The position numbers and the translations under genes were made by a program. This document shows positions 36,108 through 45,020 of a stretch of DNA of 64,000 bases, one piece after another (position 1 is the stretch's first letter; the number at the start of each line of letters is the position of its first letter). The DNA comes from Gnetum montanum (Eukaryota; Streptophyta; Gnetopsida; Gnetales; Gnetaceae). The stretch is taken from positions 96,195 through 160,194 of the forward strand of contig MNCI01006916.1 in NCBI GenBank assembly GCA_015680685.1. Reading direction: 5' to 3'. The notes beneath the pieces were generated by a model. The model saw only the letters and a list, made by a program, of their open reading frames with translations. It was not told the DNA's origin and did no database searches.

Positions 36108-37077
36108 AATGTGCCCAAGGAATGATAGAATATCTTCTACAATTTCAGGTTGATAAGTAATTCCTTGGATAACCTTGATCTTTTCAAGGTCTACCTCTAT
36201 CCTTTTTTATGAAATATTATGCCCTAATACAATGCCTTCTTAGACCATTAAATGGATTTTTTACTAGTTGAGCCTTAAATTGGTTTCTATACATCGTTTT
36301 AGTACTTGCTCTAACTGGTTCAAGGCTTGATCAAAGTTCGCTCCATAGGTGGAAAAGTCATCCATAAAGACCTCCATACCATTTCCTATATGTTGTTGGA
36401 ATATGCTTAGAACTAATCGTTGAAATGTTGCAAGAGCATTACACAAGCCAAACGACATCTGCTTATATGCAAATGTTTCTCAAGGACTTGTGAACATAGT
36501 CTTGGCTTGGTCTTCTAGGGCTATTTGAATTTGGTTGTACCCACTGTACTTGTCCAGAAAACTATAGTAGTGATGCCCTGCAATGGTGTCTAAGACTTGG
36601 TCGATGAATGACAATGGAAAGTGGTCTTTAAATGTTGCCATGTTTAGTAGCTTGAACTCTATACACACCCTCAATTTACCTCCCTTCTTAAGCACAATGA
36701 CTAAGGGACTGACCCCATTCACTGTCAACAATGGGGTAAACGAACCTAGCTTTTAGAAGCTATTTAATTTCTTCCTTAACCACTTACTTAAGCTTTGGGT
36801 TCAATCGCCTCTACGGTTGTCGTCGAAGCTTCATGGAGGGATCAGTGTAAATTCTATGTTGGCATATCCTAGGGTCGATTCCAGTTAATTTGAGATATGA
36901 TGAAGTAAAGGCTTTTGACCATTTGTTTACCATTTCCAGCAATCTTTCCTTTTGTTGAGGAGCTAGCTTCGCATTAAAGATTACCAATTTTGCATTCTTG
37001 AGAAATATGTATTCCATACCGATGGGCAATGGTTTTAATTCAAGGGGCTCATATTTAAACTTATTAGGGATTTCCAA
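36108..37077 (-). pseudogene. A2 pol, reverse transcriptase
   Basis: This is an RT with long open pieces at 37077-36811, 36731-36480 and 36458-36264. Blocks are RQQKERL-like linker text ahead of the fingers, LKKGGKLRVCIEF, KDHFPLSFIDQ, DKYSGYNQIQIALEDQAKT, MSFGLCNALATFQ and VFMDDFSTYGANFDQAL, with the catalytic DD kept. One frame change separates 36811 from 36731, and a stop splits SP*ETFAYK. The thumb stops at LGH, where the internal deletion begins. It is among the better preserved RTs in the window but not functional. Confidence 0.8.
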
Positions 37078-37079
37078 CT

Positions 37080-38076
37080 TCCCCTAGTTGATGTTTCCAA
37101 TGTTAGGGCTTGGAAGTTGGTGATGGACTTGTTCTAATGTATCTATGCTATTAATGTAAGCGCAAGTCAAACCCTCAGTTGGTTCCATGCATTCAATTGA
37201 GTTGCTCTCTTGGTCAACTGTCAACCATTGGGTGCCTTCCTGTCTTGTGGCTACTGCATACAGGCATCTTTGTATGTTGGTTACTTGTGCACACTAGTTG
37301 CATGCAAGCAATGTTAAACGTTGTATGAACCAAGACTTCTGCATGCAATTGCACCATGTGTCACTGTATGCAATGCATGAAACTTTCTTTTTCTCAATCT
37401 TTCCAAATGTATTTTCCTTAGATATTTTTAGGGAAATATCACAAATTCCTAGGCACGTGTTGATTGTGCTTAGCCATGCTCTTCCCATTATGATTGGGAA
37501 GTCCCCCTTACCATTGTTGACCTGAATCACTAGGTAATCGGCTAGATACAACCATCCATAAGTAGTGGTAACAATGTCCTCCATTAGTCCTAATGGGACA
37601 GTGATGGACTGGTCGACCAGCTCTAGATGAATGTTACTCTTTTTTAGTGGAGGTAGGTTCTAGGCCTTGTACATTTCTTGGGAAATTAAGTTGACACTAG
37701 AACCTAAATCTAAAAGAGCCTTACATGGTTCATTCCCAACAATTTTTAGATATATAAGAGGACTCCTAAGATCAAAGAATTTCCTAGGAAGATGGTCGGC
37801 CTTTATCCAGTCGGTGATGGCATGAGTCAACATGACCATGTGCGTTGAGCATGGTTTTTGGGTTGAAGGGAGTTCCAAAGTTTCAAGTGATGGTGAGGTG
37901 TTTGAAGAATCAACCACTTGTGATTGCAAGGACTTAGTTGGACTATTGGTTTTAAAGAAAGGTCTTTTCTTCATGCAGTTGTTAGAACCAATAGTAGATT
38001 GAGAGTTAACAGCCCTCGTAGTGTTATGTTGCTGTAGCTGGGTAGAAGAGATGTAGCAGGATGAGAAGGATAGCAT
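37080..38076 (-). pseudogene. A2 pol, protease region
   Basis: The open piece 38076-37660 contains KKRPFFKTNSPTKSLQ, HLPRKFFDLRSPLIYL and the active-site block LLDLGSSVNLIS. Compared with A1, the D-S-G is D-L-G, a single TCA to TTA change that should abolish activity. The frame resumes at 37584-37294 with IIMGRAWLSTI. It is in the same frame as the RT N-terminus (37077), consistent with one original Pol frame. Confidence 0.8.
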
Positions 38077-40322
38077 GTTTGTGGAACATCACCCCTAGGA
38101 GAAGGAGTTCTATAGTACTCACAGGCTTGGTAGTAAGGCTAAGGAGTGACGTGACTAGTAGAGTCACGTGGAGAGATCGGCTACTGCACGTAATATCCAT
38201 ACAGGTCGGGTTGACGGTAAGGATACTACTGCCATGGTGGTGGCATTCCCAATGATTGTGGGTATTGCCACTATTGATACTGCTCAACTAGTTGTGATGG
38301 AGTTCTACTTGGATAATACATCAAGGGTTGGTAGAATTATCTTAGGTTACCTTGAGGATAAGGCAACCTTCGAGGTGTTTTCCTTTTATTCAATCGTGGG
38401 TTAAGTGCATACACCCCAAACTCATGTAGATGTGAGATTATAGGGCAACATCCCTTAGGATGGTCGTATTGGCATATCTCACATCCATCATCATTGTCTG
38501 TATCCGAATCCACAACCTCTTCGATGATGGAAACTTTGCCCTTACCCTTGTTGTATGCATATTCTGCTTCTCTTTTTTTTCTCTTTTCCCATTCACTACC
38601 TTGCTCTCTAGACTCCTCTTTTATTTTGTGAATGATTTGAAATCTATTATCTAGGGAGTCCCACATTTGGTCCACCTTTGCCGATACTTCTAATGCAAAT
38701 TTTTGAATGGGCAAAGTTTTCCTATTCACCATCTCTTCAAGTGGTGACTCTTCTTCATCCTCACAAAATCTAACTTCCTTCTTTCAGAGGGAAGGATCTC
38801 TATTATATTCCTCTACACTTTCTCTTTTCCTTAACTCACCTTCCTCTTTAGCAACTTGCTCCAATAATATTTGTACTTGATGGGCCCTAAGCTCAAATAG
38901 TCTTCCCTAGGCATAGGTCCCAAGGGTTCTTCAAGTTTCATGCCTAAGCCCATCTATGAGATGGCGTAGCCATTCCCTCTATGAGCAACCATGGCCTAGG
39001 CAACGATGTAACAGTGCATAATATCGGCCCATGGTAGCATCCAAGGGTTCATGCCCACCTTGTTTCCATCCTTGGATTTGCTTACACATGTTGGACACTT
39101 GGGAGTACGTCTGATACGTATCGTTAAATAGTTCTAACATGGTACTCTACTTGTGAATGGATTTCGGTTCTAAGGACCAGTACTAGCTTTCCGCTTCTTT
39201 GATCAGTGTTCATGGAAATAACTTAAGTTTTTGCCATTCGTTTTCTATGTTTTGTAAGGCACATGCATCATGAAATTCTTGTAGATGATTTTGAGGATTA
39301 GCGTGGTATCCCCGTTCAAATCATGGGATATTGTTCATGTCTAATCTCTTGATTCTACTATCTTTTTGGTGCCTTGTTGGAACTCTAATAGCCTTAGTTA
39401 TGTCTAACATACTTCGGGTGGCAAGTAGGGGTTCATCGTGATCGTACTGTCTATGGCATCTATGATGTCTATGTGGTTCCCTACTTTCCCTCCTTTCATG
39501 ATGAGTTTCTCTAGAATGCCCTTGTCCCCTTTCTCGACTGTTTCATCTGTGACTTCCATTCTACTTATTATTATCCTCTATGTCTTTTCCCTTATGATTG
39601 CGTCCAGATCCTGAAGGAGAGGGTGAAGGAGATGATGAAGGTGAAGAAGAAGGAGGACCGTCACCATGACAGTGCTTGCTACCTTCTCTTCAATGGTCAT
39701 GGCCTCTCTCATGATTATGATTAGAATGTCCATCTTTATTATGCATTTGTGTTCCTTTTTTGGACCCTTTGTGTCCGTTGGTATCAGAACCTAGATTATG
39801 GATGGTTGAGTGAAGGTTCTGATACACAACCCCTTGACCAAAGTCAATGGGAGGAACATTGTTTCGTGGGAAACCTCCCAAGGTAGGTTCACCACCCTCA
39901 TTTTCACTTAAGACGTGTGGGACATCTTGGGACCACTTATCCTTCATAGACTTGTGATGTCTCTCCTGTTGTAGGTCCCTTTGACGTTGTGCTTCCGTGG
40001 GTCAATACTCTCTCAAGTTGTGTTCATGCACAATGTATTTTTCTTGTAAATGCTACATGCTAATTCATGTGAGAGCACGAAGAAGCATGCTTGAGACTGA
40101 GTGATTGGGAGGTAACACTATGTTACCTTCTAAATCTTGCCAACGCAGTTGTTCATCCTAATGGAGGATAAAGGTAAATTTTGGTACATATTCATCAAGA
40201 TGAACATATACCACACAAAACTGTTGGGGTACTCGTGAATCATCATCATGTGTACTAAGCCTCCGATTATTTCCTATATCAAACCTAGGTGGTGAAGCAC
40301 TTTCATAAGAATAAGGAGACAT
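38077..40322 (-). pseudogene. A2 gag, best preserved copy
   Basis: The start ATG at 40322 gives MSPYSYESASPPRFDIGNN, then VVYVHLDEYVPKFTFILH. An open piece 39947-39690 reads DVPHVLSENEGGEP and PPIDFGQGVVYQNL and becomes His/Asn/Asp-rich (NKDGHSNHNHERGHDH). The capsid core follows. Piece 38732-38337 covers an acidic linker (VVDSDTDNDDG) and the short knuckle CEICQYDHPKGC (38483-38448). A Tyr/Pro/His-rich tail ends the protein. A few stops and one frame change keep it from being functional. Length and order match A1 and A3 gag. Confidence 0.78.
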
Positions 40323-40442
40323 GATTCTCTATTCAATGTGCAATATTCTTCTTTTTAATAATTGTAAGATAACCAATCCTAAGGGTTTATTCCAACAATG
40401 AGAAATATTTCCTAAGTCCTAATTAGCGCAAAAACAACAAGG

Positions 40443-40460
40443 TCCTCGGCAACGGTGCCA
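40443..40460 (-). other. Primer binding site of A2, tRNA-Asp type
   Basis: Minus strand TGGCACCGTTGCCGAGGA, two mismatches from the complement of plant tRNA-Asp, one base after the LTR end. Confidence 0.82.
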
Positions 40461-40461
40461 A

Positions 40462-41270
40462 TGATGAGCAGTGAGGTATCTCTATGCTCAACCATACGAA
40501 TACAAGCGTACAGGCACAATCCAGTTGAATTCCAAGGACCAAGTGCTTATGTGCTTTTGTGGAACAAGGATGGGTTAGTCAATCATTGTCTTCTCAAGCT
40601 TACTTGTATGGCACGATTGTATGGTTAAGTAAACTTGAGGTATATGATTTTTATGGCTTTTATATTTTTATGTCCTGATGCTACAAAGGGAGAAGTGAAT
40701 TAATTAAGTAACTAACTTAACTTAACTAATTGGCTATGCTCTAACTAGTCCTTACACCTGCATCCATTCCCACTTACCGTACACATCCTAAACCAGTGTC
40801 ACACTACTGGGATTACCAAATGCTAATCGTTACTGGGTTACCAAGTGTTCCACACATGCTCGAAGTGGTCGTACTGAGTGTGCTTACTTAGGAGAGATTA
40901 ACAGGGTGAGAGAGAGAACATTAATTAACTAAGGAAAGCATTAATTACTGTAAATAACATTAATTAAGCTATTCCGAATGTTGCAAGGTTTATCACAATG
41001 TTCATATTTATTGTCATACACAAGGTGTGCTCAAGTACACCATGCTCGAATAAAGATCCGTTCACTCTATGACTCCTACTGCGGGCACTCAGAAATAATT
41101 CTATCTCTGGAAAGGGGAAAAGGCAAGAGTTTAGGTAAGGGACTAAGACTAATTGCCAAAACCAAGTGCACCCACCTCTTATTTATAGGCAACGAGGCAG
41201 GTCCCAATATTGGATGCCCAATATCGCTTGGAAGGCTCTGATATTGCGAACCCGATATCACAGTTCATCA
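40462..41270 (-). repeat. 5' LTR of A2 (809 bp)
   Basis: Same length as the 3' LTR with about 84 substitutions by hand count. It has the GATATC-box array at 41206-41259 and the TATAAATA box near 41181-41188. The flanking base run GAAGC gives the right target copy. Confidence 0.93.
41206..41259 (-). repeat. GATATC-box array in U3 of A2 5' LTR
   Basis: Boxes at 41206, 41220, 41240 and 41254; spacers 8, 14 and 8 bp, identical in layout to the 3' LTR although bases differ. Confidence 0.8.
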
Positions 41271-41275
41271 GAAGC
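41271..41275. repeat. Target site duplication of A2, right copy
   Basis: GAAGC against GAAGT at 33320-33324. Confidence 0.65.
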
Positions 41276-43277
41276 CACTGATATGTGACTTGTTGTCAAT
41301 GGGCAAGCATTTGTGGGATTTGTATACTAATCATGCTCACCTGGGAATTGACATTTAGTTAGTATCATACGTTGTTTAGGATGGTGTAAGGAGCTAGGAA
41401 CTTAGGGTAGCTATAGGGTTTATACTAATCATAACATAATCTAACAATCAGTCTAGACATGCATGAGGGTTTCTAACCCAATAGGTGGTCTTGTCTTACA
41501 TAAGGGCTAGTTTAAGTTAGTATCAACTTTGTAGTTATTCTAATGACTAATGTTAGAAACCTCATAGGAATACCATTGTTATGAGTAAACCAAACATCTA
41601 TAAGTAATTTATGCATTTTATGGTTAATTGTAAATTAACATGTATGTGGATAAACATTTTAGTAGCACTAATGATGTGTTTTGCTGCTTGGATCCCATTT
41701 TCTAGTCATGTTCCATGGACGTTCTAAGTGGATTTCATCTACTATGAAGGTGTTCTAACCCTTCCTACATGTGTTCCATGTAGATGCAGCTAGAAGCTTT
41801 AGAGGTAGGCAAGATGGAGCTAGGAGAAGGATCAACATTGGATGAAAGATTATCTTTTTATGTATTTCCTCTTATGTTGTTGGTCATTATATGGATTTGT
41901 AATTTTAGGCTATGAATATGGAATTTCCATTGAACTCTGATTTATGCTACAGCAAGGCTTAAGTGGATGTAAATGCACTAATGTAGATTTCTAAGTGATT
42001 TTATATTATTAATTATCTAAGTGATTATATGCTTATATGGCTTATATGTGCTTAAGTTGTTAAGGATTTGTTAAGAACTTAGTTTTATTTATTATGCCCC
42101 TTAAGCAATTTTATAAATTATCTATGGTTAAAATTTTAGGAGTGACGCAACTTACTAGCAAATATACAAATGTGAGGAGTAGAAAAGGATTTTGAATGTC
42201 CATTGGATATTACACTCTTTCCCTAGGATGTAAAGTGATATAACTATGCTTGCTATTAAAAGATTGTATTTGTTGTATGCTTGGCTACTTCTTAATAGCA
42301 TAGTTATAAATAGGTTAATTTATCTTGTCTATACTATAGGATCATCACTTGAAACCTCAATGCTCAAACCCCCAAGAAAAATCCCAAGAGGATCAATGGA
42401 TGATGAGAAAACCTAACCTCTTTTTGAGTGGATACCTTATCATCCCGCTTGTCTAGGTTGTATATAGAGTTTAATTTCAACATAAGTGTTAACTAACTAT
42501 TAACAACCATGGAACCGAAAAAAGTTCAGTTTCAAACTAAAATAAAAATTCATTTTCCTTGATGATTCGGAAGAAATGCTTTTCAATTTCTTATTAGCAT
42601 AATCACCCATATGAACTTGTAACATGTATGCTTACAATCAAAAACCTTACCGACAAGCTCCGACACCTTATTTTATAAAAAATTGTAGTTTTATTGACTT
42701 CATTATTCTTCGAAATTTACAGGCAATCAGTTTTTGAAAAATGTTGATAGAAGCATTGTGATCAATCAATTTCTTATCCTCATCTCAATCAACCAAGTTA
42801 TTTTTTGGCAACTCCTTTCCTATTATGTTTTTGCACGGCGTCATTTTTTTGAACTGAAATGCTTGAAGGCAAGTTCGGCACAATACCCTAAGTCCTCAAG
42901 CAGGACCCATGGAATCCCGTAACACCGGCAAACCTTTAGGTTTTGTCACAGTTATTTTAAAATGCTCAGAACCGAAAAAAAAAAACCAAGGAATACAANC
43001 AAAAAAAAAACGTCTGTTCGAGATCGAGCTGCAATGGTTACTTGTGGGAATCTCCCTTGCCGAAAACGCATTAACTGGCTATTCAAACGAACGGAAATTT
43101 TCAAAATAATTTTGCATGCCGCGGATCCTTCCGATACTACGATACTGCAGTTGTAGAATCCGGGCAAAATCGATCACAAAACGCAGGACAGATTCGAAGA
43201 AGAGAAGTAGAACTGGAACCCGGAGAAACAGCGAATCATAATTATTTCATTACCAAGTCATGGAGCGTCGATACGGT
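41276..43277. other. No gene recognised
   Basis: AT-rich up to about 42700, then base composition becomes more balanced toward the cystatin island. No ORF is convincing. A single N at 42999 lies between two A-rich runs and is probably a gap at a homopolymer. Confidence 0.4.
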
Positions 43278-43840
43278 ATCATTATTGGATGATCATCGCC
43301 GCGATTTGTTGCGAAAAGAGAGAAACACTGCTCAGAACTCACACTCTACAAAAGGTTTGAGAAGCAGAGAAACCGAAAAATACAGCATATCATTATTCGA
43401 TTATCATCGTCACTATTTTTCTACGAAGATGCAAGAAAGTGAAGAAACACTACTCAGAACTGGCGCAGTATTAGTATTTCTTAAGAAGATGCAAGAAAGT
43501 GAAGAAACACGGCTAATAAGAACTCACACTCTACAAAAGTTTAAGAAGCAGAGAAACATATCTATTTTCTTGCGAAGATGCAAGAAAGTGAAGAAACACT
43601 ACTATTACTCTCTCTGTCTCTTTGAGAGGGTATATAATTATTCTATCATCGCCACGATTTTCCTGCGAAGATGCAAGAAAACACTTTCACTTCTCTCTGT
43701 ACAAAAGCTTGAAAAGCAAAGCAAACGAAAACAAAGCATCATATCGTTATTCGATCATCCTGGCCGCGATTTTCTTGCGATGACGCAAGAAACACTCCTC
43801 AGTCCTCACTCTCCACAAAAGTTTGAAAAAGGCAAAGAAG
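43278..43840. repeat. Six-copy imperfect tandem repeat (70-111 bp) downstream of the cystatin gene
   Basis: Copies start near 43278, 43388, 43469, 43559, 43631 and 43742. Each has parts of TATCATTATTCGATNATCAT, CGCGATTTTCTTGCGAAGAT, GCAAGAAAGTGAAGAAACAC, AACTCACACTCTACAAAAG and TTTGAGAAGCAGAGAAAC, with segments missing in some. The plus strand is open from 43285 to 43875 (196 codons) across all copies. However, equivalent segments are read in different frames (KMQESEETLL in one, RRCKKVKKHY in another), so a conserved protein is unlikely. The array begins about 75 bp beyond the cystatin stop codon. Confidence 0.75.
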
Positions 43841-43914
43841 AAAAACCAGAAAAACATGGAGAAACCGATGCCTGAAACAACAACAACAACAACAGAGTTT
43901 GTTTGCTTCTTCTC

Positions 43915-44391
43915 TCACAGGTCAGAGAGGGCAAAAGGAACGGGACGCAAGTATTCGAGGCGTTTGAAGTCCTGCCAGGGTTTGGTCCAGACACGCGCCT
44001 CGTATACTGCGGCGGCAGTCGTCTTTTCTTCTTCCCTTTCTTCTCCGTCCTCATCTTTCGAAACTTGGATAATCAGATAATAGACGACGCCTGCGACGAG
44101 CTGTCGTCGGGCGCGCAGGAGCCGCTTCAGACGCAGAGAACGCAGCGACGGCGGTCTCATGCGATTGAATTCGTTCACCGCGAACGCCGCGACGCTCTGC
44201 AGCTTCTTCAGCTCCGCTTCATCTGTGACCTCCACCACTTCTCCAACTTTCCTCTTCAACTCCTGCTGATCCAGTCCTTCCAAGTCTTGACATAAACAAG
44301 ACGCAGTACTGATAATGGTAACAATAAGTAATAGCAACGATAGCATCATCATCTGTGAGTACCCAGAACCAGAGCGTAGAGCCATGGCCAA
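43915..44391 (-). CDS. Phytocystatin, secreted cysteine-protease inhibitor (158 aa)
   Basis: Phytocystatins block papain-type cysteine proteases by inserting an N-terminal Gly segment and two loops into the active-site cleft. All family marks are present: a hydrophobic signal peptide (residues about 14-32, MMMLSLLLLIVTIIS), the plant-specific helix VAAFAVNEFN at 67-76 (family LARFAVxEHN), the first loop QLVAG at 97-101 (QxVxG), YEARVWTKPW at 130-139 with the second-loop PW, and an FKRLEYLRP end. Oddities are an Arg/Leu-rich stretch before QLVAG (83-96) and an acidic loop (113-122, DEDGEEREEE) before the last strands. The frame is single and intact. The start is the first Met with the signal peptide just after it. 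It has a TATA-like box 80 bp upstream. Secretion or vacuolar delivery and a defence or storage-protein role are inferred. Confidence 0.93.
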   Translation of the reverse strand: MAMALRSGSGYSQMMMLSLLLLIVTIISTASCLCQDLEGLDQQELKRKVGEVVEVTDEAELKKLQSVAAFAVNEFNRMRPPSLRSLRLKRLLRARRQLVAGVVYYLIIQVSKDEDGEEREEEKTTAAAVYEARVWTKPWQDFKRLEYLRPVPFALSDL

Positions 44392-44778
44392 CGTCGAGGC
44401 TCTGCTTCAGAACGTCACAAGGAAGGATTAACGAGGGAGGGAGGGATGGGATGGAAATGGTTTTGGGTGGTGAATATAAAGGGAATGGTGTGTTGTACGT
44501 ACTTGACGGTGACATGGAGCTTCTGCTTCTTCGTGTTGCCACGTATGTTAACAGCCCTGTGACGCGGCCCTTCCGATAAGATCGACGTTGATTCGCCGCG
44601 GGCTCACAGTCTCGATAAGATCGACTCTGATTCGCCCCCAACACCCCACCCATCAATGATTTTTTCTTGGTTTCGTTGTTGTTTTCTCCTTTCACGTTTA
44701 TTTGTCTTCCGTTTGGAATTACTTGGCTGCAAAACCTGGGGCCACTGTTTCCATGGATGGTAAGGTGCTTGTTTGTTA
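44392..44778 (-). other. 5' flank of the cystatin gene
   Basis: GC-richer than surroundings, with CpG retained. A near-duplicated CCGATAAGATCGAC / TCGATAAGATCGAC pair lies at 44574-44588 and 44612-44626, which could be a paired regulatory site. I see no second gene here. Confidence 0.4.
44472..44480 (-). promoter_or_regulatory. TATA-like box of the cystatin gene
   Basis: The minus strand reads TTTATATTC about 80-90 bp before the start codon. That leaves room for a short 5' UTR rich in C/T (CCCTCCCTCCCTC). No other TATA-like motif lies closer. Confidence 0.5.
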
Positions 44779-44779
44779 C

Positions 44780-45020
44780 GTGGGTTTTGGTTATTCTTTC
44801 ACTTATTCACTGGTTCTTTTAGAATTTTTTGGTTATTCTTTCACTTATTTACTGGTTCTCTCACAATTTATCTTGACAGAATGAGTATTGAATCTTTGAA
44901 GATTAAGCTTTCCTTTGAACTTTATCAGGTGGGTTTTAGTTATTCTTTTACTTATTCACTGGTTCTCTTAGAATTTATCTTGACAGAATGAGTATTGAAT
45001 CTTTGAAGATTAAGCTTTCC
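44780..45020. repeat. Tandem duplication upstream of the cystatin gene
   Basis: TTATTCTTTCACTTATTCAC followed by TGGTTCT occurs at 44791, 44833 and 44941. The longer unit, with CTTGACAGAATGAGTATTGA, is present twice (44829-44912 and 44929-45020), offset 108 bp and nearly identical. Confidence 0.8.

Larger units (their letters stand above)
33325..41270 (-). mobile_element. Element A2: LTR-complete gypsy element lacking RNase H and most of integrase
   Basis: It has two 809 bp LTRs, a GAAGT/GAAGC target duplication, a tRNA-Asp-type primer site at 40443-40460, gag, protease and RT, then an abrupt jump at about 36105 from the RT thumb (LGH) to the last codons of pol. Compared with A1, about 1.65 kb carrying RNase H and nearly all of integrase is missing. 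The post-integrase region, polypurine tract and LTRs are complete. It could move only with proteins from another copy. The LTRs differ at about 84 of 809 positions by my hand count (about 10%), mostly transitions, so the insertion is old. Confidence 0.93.

Noticed and set aside
36107-36264. A2 deletion as an assembly gap
   Set aside because: No N is present and the junction carries a short shared GGCTAC, so a real deletion is more likely.
43285-43875. 196-codon plus-strand ORF as a protein gene
   Set aside because: It is a translation through an imperfect tandem repeat; equivalent units are read in different frames and there is no recognisable domain.
44219-44695. Second 158-codon minus-strand ORF overlapping the cystatin start
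   Set aside because: It overlaps the cystatin signal-peptide region and promoter in another frame and has no domain; it is a shadow.
44690-44900. First exon of another host gene on the plus strand (GTAAGG donor-like site after ATGGATG)
   Set aside because: No domain, no second exon visible, and it runs into the tandem duplication; too weak to call.
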